Assembly: GCF_010468565.1 (NCBI RefSeq)
Contig: NZ_WUEG01000002.1
Span: forward strand, 127,933-191,932
Length of the DNA: 64,000 bases
Source of the DNA: Allomuricauda sp. TY007
GTDB taxonomy: Bacteria > Bacteroidota > Bacteroidia > Flavobacteriales > Flavobacteriaceae
Direction: 5' to 3'
A program made the translations under genes and the position numbers. Of this stretch, positions 18,648 to 26,384 are shown piece after piece. Under the pieces are notes generated by a model. It was not told the origin of the DNA, did not search any database, and saw nothing but the letters and a program-made list of their open reading frames with translations. Every line of letters starts with the position of its first letter. The first letter of the stretch is position 1.

Positions 18648-19649
18648 CTAAATTATTTCGGAAAGGAGTTCTTTTAATAAGTCAGCTTGTGTCATGTTGC
18701 TGGCCCCTACCCCTTTGCCTTTTAAATCCAATGTCCTTAGACTGGAGATAATACCGCTCACCCTTTTCATAGGGTAGTTTTTTGCGGCCACTACGTATTC
18801 GTTCACAAAGTATGGATTTACTCCCAAGGCTTTGGCCACATTACCTGGAGAATGGTCTTTAAGCCCATGATACTGCAACAACTGCGTAAAAAATGTGTTC
18901 AACAGTGTAACCGTTACCACAAATGGGTTGTCCTTTGGATTTTGGGCAAAGTAGTCCATAATTTGGGACACTTTTTTTACGTTGCGTTCACCAATTGCCT
19001 TTTTCAGCTCAAAATTGTTGAAATCCTTGCTGATGCCAATATGCTCCTCTATCAAATCAGGTGTGATTTCGGTAGTTGGGGGCACCACCAAGGTCAATTT
19101 ATCGAGCTCGTTGCTGATTTTGCTCAAGTCCGTCCCCAAAAACTCCACGAGCATCACGCAAGATTTTGGTGATATCTTATATTTTTTGCTGGCCAAAGTT
19201 CTCCTTATCCAATCTGCAACTTGGTTATCGTAAAGCTTTTTACTTTCAAAAAGTTCCCCACTCCTTTTTATGGTCTTGTAGAGCTTTTTACGCTTATCCA
19301 ATTTTTTATATTTGTAACAAAGCACCAAAATCGTTGTCGGCTGCGGATTCTCGGCGTAAGAAACAAGGTTTTCGATGGTTCTGGAAAGGTGCTGTGCCTC
19401 TTTAACTATAACAACTTGGTGCTGAGCCATCATCGGAAATCGCTTGGCATTGGCTACTATTTCATCAACAGAGGTCTCTTTGCCATAAAGCACCATTTGG
19501 TTAAACCCCTTTTCATCTTCCGTAAGAACATTTTCGGCTATGTACTGGGAAATACGGTCAATATAGTAAGGCTCCTCCCCCATCAAAAAATAAATAGGTT
19601 TTGGGTTTCCCTTATTGATTTCCGATACAATCTCTTTTACTTTGTCCAT
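18648..19649 (-). CDS. holA: DNA polymerase III subunit delta
   Basis: The 333-residue protein is the delta subunit of the clamp loader, which opens the beta clamp. The N-terminal part has PIYFLMGEEPYYID near residue 17, the usual start of the HolA AAA+-like fold, and GFNQMVLYGKETSVDEIVANAKRFP shows the conserved alpha/beta pattern (quoted here only as the region at residues 43-67). Domain III near the C-terminus carries FNNFELKKAIGERN and LLQYHG. It is divergent from the HsdR-N-like gene with 26 bp between start codons, a pairing I associate with Bacteroidota. Confidence 0.93.
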   Translation of the reverse strand: MDKVKEIVSEINKGNPKPIYFLMGEEPYYIDRISQYIAENVLTEDEKGFNQMVLYGKETSVDEIVANAKRFPMMAQHQVVIVKEAQHLSRTIENLVSYAENPQPTTILVLCYKYKKLDKRKKLYKTIKRSGELFESKKLYDNQVADWIRRTLASKKYKISPKSCVMLVEFLGTDLSKISNELDKLTLVVPPTTEITPDLIEEHIGISKDFNNFELKKAIGERNVKKVSQIMDYFAQNPKDNPFVVTVTLLNTFFTQLLQYHGLKDHSPGNVAKALGVNPYFVNEYVVAAKNYPMKRVSGIISSLRTLDLKGKGVGASNMTQADLLKELLSEII

Positions 19650-19675
19650 TCAATTTATATCACCAGTTTTGTAGC

Positions 19676-20122
19676 ATGCAAGCTTTGAACTTTCCGTCTT
19701 ATTCATTTCGAATCAAAAATAGCCAAAATAGACAGTACATTTTTGACGATATACGTAAAAAATTTGTGGTACTCCAACCTGAAGAATGGGTACGACAGCA
19801 TGTACTTCATTTTTTGGTGTATACGAAAAACTACCCTAAAAGCCTGGTGAATGCCGAAAAGCAACTAACGGTCAACAAACTCAAGAAACGCTACGATATT
19901 GTTGTTTTTAATTCGGATGGTTCCATTTTTCTGCTTGTGGAGTGCAAAGCACCCGAAATTAAAATAACCCAATCCACCTTCGACCAAATTGCGAGGTACA
20001 ACTATCAACTAAAAGCGGATCACCTTATGGTGACCAATGGTTTGGAACATTATTATTGTGAAATGGACCACGGAAATGAAAAATACAGGTTTTTAGAGGA
20101 AATTCCTGATTTTAGCCGTTAA
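19676..20122 (+). CDS. Type I restriction HsdR N-terminal-domain-like protein
   Basis: The 148-residue product is a stand-alone PD-(D/E)xK-type domain. It has the RQHVLHFL entry helix, YDIVVFNSDG (the catalytic Asp region), then LLVECKAPEI carrying the E-x-K pair near residues 93-95, and QIARYNYQLKADHLMVTNG, as in HsdR N-termini. No hsdM or hsdS gene is nearby and the helicase part is missing, so it is not a restriction system. Its fixed position beside holA suggests a housekeeping nuclease or DNA-metabolism role, which is inference. A glycosyltransferase gene follows 12 bp downstream. Confidence 0.85.
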   Translation: MQALNFPSYSFRIKNSQNRQYIFDDIRKKFVVLQPEEWVRQHVLHFLVYTKNYPKSLVNAEKQLTVNKLKKRYDIVVFNSDGSIFLLVECKAPEIKITQSTFDQIARYNYQLKADHLMVTNGLEHYYCEMDHGNEKYRFLEEIPDFSR

Positions 20123-20134
20123 TTTGCCTCCGTT

Positions 20135-21136
20135 TTGAAAATTGCCGTCGTCATACTCAATTGGAATGGGGAAGCCTTGCTCGAAAGGTTCCTGCCTTCC
20201 GTCATGGAATATTCCGAAGGGGCCGATATTTATGTGGTGGACAATGCGAGTACCGATGGTTCTGTCGATTTTTTAAAGCAACACTACCCTACTATTGGGA
20301 TTGTTCAAAATGCTGGGAACGGAGGTTTTGCCAAAGGTTACAACGATGGGTTAAAAAACATTGAGGCAGATGTGTTCTGCTTGTTGAATTCTGATGTTGA
20401 GGTAACTCCAAACTGGCTAAAACCCATAAAAGAAGCCTTTAACAACCTTCCCGACGCTTCCATAATCCAACCCAAAATATTGGATCTTAACCAAAAGGAC
20501 CATTTTGAATATGCCGGTGCAGCTGGAGGGTTTATAGACATGTTCGGTTATCCATTTTGCAGGGGAAGAATTTTTCAGACCATAGAAAAGGACGAAGGTC
20601 AGTACGACGATGTAAAAGAAGTTTTTTGGGCCACAGGTGCATGTATGTTTATCAAAAGTGATGTGTTCCGAAAACTAGGTGGCTTCGATGAGGACTACTT
20701 TGCCCATCAAGAAGAAATTGACCTGTGTTGGCGGGCCAAAAATGCCGGGCACAAAGTGTATTACGTTGGTCAAAGCCATGTGTATCATTTGGGGGGCAGT
20801 ACATTGTCCAATATGAATCCCAAAAAAACTTTTCTCAATTTTAGGAACTCACTCTACTCCATCACAAAAAACCTTCCAAGAAAAAAAGCACTTCCCATAA
20901 TTTTTGTCCGTTTACTACTGGATGGCATTGCTGCAGTACGATTTATTTTTCAATTAAAGTTCGACCACTGTTTTGCCATTTTAAAGGCTCATCTCAGTTT
21001 TTATGTTAACTTTATAAAAATGTACAGAAAGCGCGAAAAAGCTAATTTTTTATTAAAGTACCACATTACGACATCCATAGTATGGTCCTATTTCGTACAT
21101 CAAATAAATAATTTTAACATTTTAGTAAAAGATTAA
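20135..21136 (+). CDS. Glycosyltransferase family 2
   Basis: From a TTG start the product has 333 residues and begins MKIAVVILNWNGEALLERFLP directly in the first strand of a GT-A fold, so no longer start is needed. VDNASTDGSVDFL (about 34-46) binds the nucleotide sugar and LLNSDVEV near residue 88 is the DxD-like metal site. GGFDEDYFAHQEEIDLCWR, at about 181-199, carries the acceptor-side ED/W region seen in rhamnosyltransferase-like enzymes. The C-terminal part is basic and amphipathic, suggesting membrane association. It may build lipopolysaccharide or capsule; the sugar is unknown. Confidence 0.92.
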   Translation: MKIAVVILNWNGEALLERFLPSVMEYSEGADIYVVDNASTDGSVDFLKQHYPTIGIVQNAGNGGFAKGYNDGLKNIEADVFCLLNSDVEVTPNWLKPIKEAFNNLPDASIIQPKILDLNQKDHFEYAGAAGGFIDMFGYPFCRGRIFQTIEKDEGQYDDVKEVFWATGACMFIKSDVFRKLGGFDEDYFAHQEEIDLCWRAKNAGHKVYYVGQSHVYHLGGSTLSNMNPKKTFLNFRNSLYSITKNLPRKKALPIIFVRLLLDGIAAVRFIFQLKFDHCFAILKAHLSFYVNFIKMYRKREKANFLLKYHITTSIVWSYFVHQINNFNILVKD

Positions 21137-21169
21137 CGATGCCTAAATATAGATACCTTGCTTTTTATC

Positions 21170-21177
21170 TAATTTTG
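21170..21177 (+). promoter_or_regulatory. Possible -7 box of the OmpA-family gene
   Basis: TAATTTTG fits TAnnTTTG and lies 55 nt before the OmpA-family start codon. No well-spaced -33 element is clear. Confidence 0.3.
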
Positions 21178-21232
21178 GTATTGTTTTTCGACATTTGATA
21201 AATCTAACAATCCTTAAATTATATTCTGAACT

Positions 21233-22105
21233 ATGAAAAAAATTTTTCTAGGAACATTGGCGATGACAGTTCTTCTATCTTCTTGCGTATCGCAAAAGAA
21301 ATATGCCGATCTTGAAGCCAAACACAAAGAAACCCAAGACCTATTGAATTCTGCAACCGTTAAATTGAACGATTGCTTGGAAGAAAAAGCAACTGCAGAT
21401 TCCAGGTTGAAAACACTTGAAGACCAAAACGCATTCCTTAAAGCAAATAACCAAGAGCTCATCAACAACATGGGCAACTTGACAACGCTTACTACAAAAG
21501 GTGCCGAAAACCTTGAGAAGTCCCTTGAAAGTCTTCAGGAAAAAGACCTTACCATCAGAAAATTGCAAAATGCCGTTACACGTAGGGATTCTGTAAACCT
21601 TGCTTTGGTACAGAGCCTAAAAGGCGTATTGGGCAACTTGGATGACGAAGACATCGAAATTAGTGTTGAAAAAGGTGTTGTATTCGTATCCATTTCCGAT
21701 AAATTGTTGTTTAGAAGCGGAAGCTACAACGTAACAAACGCAGCAAAAGAAGTGCTTGGCAAAGTAGCCAAAGTAGTGAACAACAAGCCCGATTTTGAAT
21801 TTATGGTAGAAGGACACACCGATAATGTGCCGATTAGAACTTCAGAACTTGCAGATAACTGGGACTTGAGTGTGAAGAGAGCAACTTCTGTTGTTCGTAT
21901 CCTTCAAAACGACTTTGGTGTAGATCCAGCTAGAATGACAGCTGCAGGACGTAGCTACTATGTGCCACTTGTTGATAACGATACTTCTGCCAATAGAGCT
22001 AAGAACAGAAGGACAAGAATTGTCGTACTTCCAAAAATCGATCAGTTCTACAACATGATCGAAGAAGGAATGAAAGATCCAGCAATAGGCGGTACAGGCA
22101 AATAA
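21233..22105 (+). CDS. OmpA family lipoprotein
   Basis: The 290-residue protein has a lipoprotein signal (LLSSCVSQ, Cys18), a long coiled coil at about 22-130 and a C-terminal OmpA/MotB domain. The peptidoglycan-binding signature is complete: VEGHTDNVPI near residue 196, then NWDLSVKRATSVVRIL and AAGRSYYVPLVDND, with the Asp and Arg that contact diaminopimelate. It therefore anchors the outer membrane to the cell wall. A paralogue with the same coiled-coil layout but a decayed domain is at 32483-33253. It ends in a strong terminator. Confidence 0.93.
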   Translation: MKKIFLGTLAMTVLLSSCVSQKKYADLEAKHKETQDLLNSATVKLNDCLEEKATADSRLKTLEDQNAFLKANNQELINNMGNLTTLTTKGAENLEKSLESLQEKDLTIRKLQNAVTRRDSVNLALVQSLKGVLGNLDDEDIEISVEKGVVFVSISDKLLFRSGSYNVTNAAKEVLGKVAKVVNNKPDFEFMVEGHTDNVPIRTSELADNWDLSVKRATSVVRILQNDFGVDPARMTAAGRSYYVPLVDNDTSANRAKNRRTRIVVLPKIDQFYNMIEEGMKDPAIGGTGK

Positions 22106-22130
22106 GAAATAAGCTTTAGCTTACAATTAA

Positions 22131-22157
22131 AAGCGGCCAATTGGCCGCTTTTTTTAT
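22131..22157 (+). terminator. Intrinsic terminator after the OmpA-family gene
   Basis: AAGCGGCCAA at 22131-22140 and TTGGCCGCTT at 22141-22150 form a 10-bp perfect palindrome followed by a T-run. It can serve both the OmpA gene and the converging minus-strand gene. Confidence 0.88.
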
Positions 22158-22200
22158 TGGACTTATTAGGAATTGCAATTGAAATGGGGTTTACAGGCCC

Positions 22201-22821
22201 TTAAAATATCTCAAGGCTACCCTTGCCCTCCCGGATTACTACGGGTTCATCGCCGGAAAGGTCTATTACTGTAGATGCCACATTATCCCCATAACCACCA
22301 TCAATCACAATATCCACAAGGTTCTTCCATTTCTCGTAAATAAGTTCAGGATCTGTAGTATATTCCAAAATATCATCATCGTCCCGGATGGATGTAGAAA
22401 CAATAGGATGGCCCAATTCGGACACCAAGGCCCGGGCAATTGCATTATCGGGCACACGGATACCCACCGTCTTTTTCTTTTTAAAATCTTTTGGAAGATT
22501 GTTGTTCCCCGGAAGTATAAAAGTATAGGGCCCGGGAAGGGTACGCTTTAATAATTTAAATGTTGGACCATCTATTTGCCGAACATAATCGGACAAATTA
22601 CTCAAATCCGCACAAATAAAGGACCAATTGGCCTTTTCCAACTTTACACCTTTTATCCTTGCTATGCGCTGTAGGGCCTTTGAGTTGGTAATATCGCAAC
22701 CAAGACCGTAAACAGTATCCGTGGGATAAATCACAAGCCCTCCTTTCCTAAGCACGTTCACAATTTTTTCAACTTGCTTGGGATTGGGGTTTTCTTCGTA
22801 AAGTCTTATCAACTCTGCCAT
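22201..22821 (-). CDS. L-threonylcarbamoyladenylate synthase (Sua5/YciO/YrdC family)
   Basis: The 206-residue product, counted from the ATG at 22821, has the YrdC fold: VYPTDTVYGLGCDI near residue 32, then the KR/K-rich nucleotide site RIARIKGVK, LPGPYTFILPG near residue 110, and VGIRVPDN. These are the signatures of enzymes making threonylcarbamoyl-AMP for the t6A modification of tRNA; the YciO branch is also possible at this length. The frame extends upstream to 22860, but MAELIRLYEENP is the usual N-terminus. Confidence 0.88.
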   Translation of the reverse strand: MAELIRLYEENPNPKQVEKIVNVLRKGGLVIYPTDTVYGLGCDITNSKALQRIARIKGVKLEKANWSFICADLSNLSDYVRQIDGPTFKLLKRTLPGPYTFILPGNNNLPKDFKKKKTVGIRVPDNAIARALVSELGHPIVSTSIRDDDDILEYTTDPELIYEKWKNLVDIVIDGGYGDNVASTVIDLSGDEPVVIREGKGSLEIF

Positions 22822-23037
22822 TTTGTTAAATAATCTATAACAAAGATAATACTTATGCACTCAAAACTAAGCCTTCTACTGTACATGTTAAATGTTTGAT
22901 AATACACACAACCAATCATCAGACCCGAATCTTTATAAAGGGAAATGGGCCATTCATCAATTCATATAGGCCATTGGTTGATTTTGCCCCTTAACATTGA
23001 AATTTATATCCCACCTTTAGATAAAAATCACATTCTT

Positions 23038-23673
23038 ATGAAATTGAAAACACTATTTATAGCATGCATCAGTTTTGGACTTTTGATACCTTTCACAAGC
23101 TGCAACAATTACAATTCTAAGGAAGACGAACAATTTGATGCAAAAAACACTCTTGCCCAATTGAACAATTTATTAATTCAACTTAATGGGCTAGATACTG
23201 TTGATTGTCAAAACTTGGACGAAATAGTGACCATAAACGAAAAAATACGGGGAATAATTGAAAGCATACGGTCCACCAAAAAATTTGATAGTTTGGCAAC
23301 CACATATAATAAAGCTGAGCACCAGATTGGGTTCGTGGTCTCGGACAATCAACAATTCGGTGTTTTTTCCTGGGAAACCAAAATGGATTGTATGGGGCAC
23401 AACATTAAAAACATTGCCCTTTATAAATCCAAAAATAGGATTGTAGCATCCTCCCTTTATGGAAAACCCATGATCTACCATGGGATAATATCTAAGAATC
23501 AAGGCAACGGTAAAACCATATACCTTCTCAATGGCAGATTTTCTTCGAAAAAAAAGCATTTTAATACAACTACCAAAGCCTATACTATAACCAATGGAAG
23601 CTTGGCTGAATCGCAAATTCCGTTGTTGGGAAAACTCCACGAAGGATATGCTACAACTGAATTTGAACAATAA
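23038..23673 (+). CDS. Hypothetical lipoprotein
   Basis: From the ATG at 23038 the 211-residue product starts with a signal sequence and lipobox FTSCNNYN (Cys22). The frame runs further upstream to 22945, but only the internal start gives a signal peptide. The mature protein has an Asn/Lys-rich helical region (about 30-75), then short strands such as FGVFSWETKMDC and NRIVASSLYGKPM. I recognise no family. The gene is AT-rich relative to its neighbours and stands alone before a repeat-filled gap. Confidence 0.7.
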   Translation: MKLKTLFIACISFGLLIPFTSCNNYNSKEDEQFDAKNTLAQLNNLLIQLNGLDTVDCQNLDEIVTINEKIRGIIESIRSTKKFDSLATTYNKAEHQIGFVVSDNQQFGVFSWETKMDCMGHNIKNIALYKSKNRIVASSLYGKPMIYHGIISKNQGNGKTIYLLNGRFSSKKKHFNTTTKAYTITNGSLAESQIPLLGKLHEGYATTEFEQ

Positions 23674-24060
23674 CATGCTTTCATATTTGGCAATGTGAAG
23701 TACACAGCAACCCTTGCCTTTGTGTTTGAGCTTGAACTTAAGTTTGATGCCCGATGCTGGTTGCTCGATGCCTGAACCTATCATCATAAAAGTGTAAATA
23801 TGTTCGTGCAAATCCGTAAAATTCATCAACCTAGCCAATCGTCATTCCGAACTGGTTTCGGAATCCCATAAGAGGAGACCCCGAAACCTCCTTTGCTGGT
23901 AGACAGGTGAGTTCAAGGCAAGGAGGTTCTTTGCTTTTGTTTATCTTCTTTCTGCATTTGAACTTGAACTTGAACTTGAACTTGTCGGAAGTCAGTTTGT
24001 AGTGGCAGTAACCCAATAACTGAATAACCCAATAATATTTTCCATTGACAAACTTTATTT
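23674..24060. repeat. Gene-free region with low-complexity and palindromic repeats
   Basis: TTGAAC is repeated five times plus TTG at 23958-23990. CAGTAACCCAATAA lies near 24007-24020 with a second ACCCAATAA just after. A CATTCCGAACTGGTTTCGGAAT hairpin is near 23843-23864. The same three parts recur together in the gaps at 33856-34576 and 58314-58651. No gene is supported here. Confidence 0.8.
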
Positions 24061-26274
24061 TTAGTTGCTTTTCCTGTATAACCCAATATCATCCAAAACA
24101 ACAACCCCCAAAGTATCCTTGTCAAAAACTAGATTGATGCTTTTCAGGTTGGATAGATTCAAACTGACGTTCTGTTTTAAGAAAGAGGAAATTGGCACGT
24201 AACAACTTTTCAGTTGGATTTCGGAAGCTTCACCAATCATTTCTTTATCCAAAAACTCGAATTTGGTGAACTTGGTTTTGATGGTACTTGGCAATTTGTT
24301 GTCCTCAGCCAAGGCCACCGAAGCGGAATTGCCCAAACTATCCTTGAGCATAATGCTAAAATTGAAGCCCACATCAGGCATTTCAGGTTTTTCTTTATCC
24401 TCCATTTTTAATTCTGAAACATCCCCGATAGCCACGGAAAGGGCCAGAGTATCGACAGAACCAAAGTTCTTTAAAGTATCGGGAAGAGCTATACTGTAAA
24501 TTGGAATGGAGTCCTTGTCAGCCTTCGCACCATAGTTCCATCCCAACACCAAGGCATTGTTCTGTTGACTTTCCCCATCTCTGGACAACAATTCTGTTTC
24601 ACGCCATACCTTAAAATTTTCGGCATGCAATTTTATATCTTCTGAAGCACTGGTTACATCCAGATCACTTTCAAAGTTCACGAGTATTTTTTTGTAGGTA
24701 TCACTATATTGACTCAAATAATCTTCTTTGGGCAGCCAATCACTTACCAAATCCACATTTTTGAACATGGGCAGGTAATCTCGGTTTCCCTTCAATACAG
24801 CTTCTGCAAAAGCGCTTACATATACTTTGGCGACTTGACGTTGTTCTTCGCCAGTTACCAAAGGCTTAAGATTGAGCAACCACTTCATGGGCGCGCCAAA
24901 ATCCGATTTGCCCCATGTGGAGTTAAACTGACCATGATTGGCATGGTTCATATATAAACCTGCTTTAAAACCATCAAAACCTTCTGAAAATTGCAAACGA
25001 TGAAAAGGCCGCATCCCCCAAAAACTGGTCTCATCCGAGTCATATGCCCCTTGAATTGACAAATAATTGATATCCTCGAGACTAATTTCACGATTATAGC
25101 GGTAATCCGTTGGCGCTATTGTGACGATTCCTTGTATGCCAAAATTAAAATTGAACTTCTCGTTGCCATTGTCGGGAAATCTATCTAATTTATTGAAAGC
25201 TGCTGCGATGGATACCGCTTCGCCTCCTCGGGAATGCCCCACAAGCACAATATTGTCCATGTCCACTTTACCCTCGATATCCAGGTTGGCTCCATCGTTC
25301 CATTTTTGCCATTGTTCCAGATGTTTTAGCAAAAGCCACCCACGAGCGGGCATTTCTTTTCCCATAAAATCTCCGGACCAATGCCCATTGATGAAATTCT
25401 CATCAACTGAAACACCTATGACCCCCCTGCTGGCCAAAAGTTCTCCAAGATAGGCATAGCCTCCATCCGAATAATCGAGCATACTATGGTTACCGTGCAC
25501 CATCATTACCATAGGGAAAGGTCCTTCTCCTTTGGGCATATACACACGTGCATTCAATGGAAAGCTATCCACACCAAAGCCCCAATATTTTTCACGCCAT
25601 TTCTTCTTTTTCCCTTTCCACTCAGGAAGCAATAGTGAAGCATCAACCGTCGGGGTTTTTATCTTAACACCTTCTGCATATTCAGGTCGTTTTTCATCCG
25701 TTCCGCTTCCGTAGGTAAAAACTTCTACCTCAAAATTTCCTTTTTGGGAAGGGTCATCAATACCTCTTTCACTCAAAAAGGTAACATCAATAGTTTCTTC
25801 TGAAGATGAATTTTCCACGTAAGGATCACCATCCAAAGCATTGAATCCATAAAAGCCTAAAACTCCTAGGGCAACACCTATAACAACAAGAACGGTCCCT
25901 TTTTTAGTATTCTTTTTTTTGACGATTTGCCAAATTCCAAAATTGAGCAAGATGAAACAAATAAAGCCAAACAATGCCAATCCGTAAAATAAAATAGAAG
26001 GCCACCTGAAGGCATACATTCGCATAATACAAAGTGCCAAAAAACCGCTAAGAGCGGTAGTCGCCAGAGTAATTGGGATTTTTTTGGTGAAAGGGGCAAT
26101 CCAAGTCAATACTAATTTTAAGATGATGAGCAATACAAAGCCAATTAGAACTCCTGCCAGCATTGTCACCCATGCAGGGTATCCAATGGCATAATGATAG
26201 CCTGCCACTCCGAAAAGTGTAATAACAAGAAATGCAATTGCTAAAAAAACAGGTTTAAAAAAGAGGTCTTTCAT
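24061..26274 (-). CDS. Membrane-anchored alpha/beta hydrolase
   Basis: The 737-residue protein joins five predicted membrane helices (about residues 8-30, 33-57, 68-90, 94-118, 124-146) to a large alpha/beta-hydrolase domain. PMVMMVHGNH near residue 257 forms the oxyanion side, GHSRGGEA near residue 348 holds the nucleophile Ser, and MNHANHGQFN near residue 440 probably holds the catalytic His. The remaining 230 residues form a probable beta-rich domain (for example DTLALSVAIGDVSELK). PHB-depolymerase or dienelactone-hydrolase-like activity is possible. The five-helix anchor is unusual for such enzymes. Confidence 0.82.
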   Translation of the reverse strand: MKDLFFKPVFLAIAFLVITLFGVAGYHYAIGYPAWVTMLAGVLIGFVLLIILKLVLTWIAPFTKKIPITLATTALSGFLALCIMRMYAFRWPSILFYGLALFGFICFILLNFGIWQIVKKKNTKKGTVLVVIGVALGVLGFYGFNALDGDPYVENSSSEETIDVTFLSERGIDDPSQKGNFEVEVFTYGSGTDEKRPEYAEGVKIKTPTVDASLLLPEWKGKKKKWREKYWGFGVDSFPLNARVYMPKGEGPFPMVMMVHGNHSMLDYSDGGYAYLGELLASRGVIGVSVDENFINGHWSGDFMGKEMPARGWLLLKHLEQWQKWNDGANLDIEGKVDMDNIVLVGHSRGGEAVSIAAAFNKLDRFPDNGNEKFNFNFGIQGIVTIAPTDYRYNREISLEDINYLSIQGAYDSDETSFWGMRPFHRLQFSEGFDGFKAGLYMNHANHGQFNSTWGKSDFGAPMKWLLNLKPLVTGEEQRQVAKVYVSAFAEAVLKGNRDYLPMFKNVDLVSDWLPKEDYLSQYSDTYKKILVNFESDLDVTSASEDIKLHAENFKVWRETELLSRDGESQQNNALVLGWNYGAKADKDSIPIYSIALPDTLKNFGSVDTLALSVAIGDVSELKMEDKEKPEMPDVGFNFSIMLKDSLGNSASVALAEDNKLPSTIKTKFTKFEFLDKEMIGEASEIQLKSCYVPISSFLKQNVSLNLSNLKSINLVFDKDTLGVVVLDDIGLYRKSN

Positions 26275-26384
26275 AAAGAAGAGGTTGGTTTGGTCTATTA
26301 ATTGAAAATAATAGCACTGAATTTAAGCATTTTTACCCTCCCTAGTAGACCCCGAAAAAATTATTTGGAGAATCTTAAATAGGT

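Noticed and set aside
19676..20122. Type I restriction-modification locus
   Set aside because: Only an HsdR N-domain-like protein is present; no hsdM, hsdS or helicase part is nearby.
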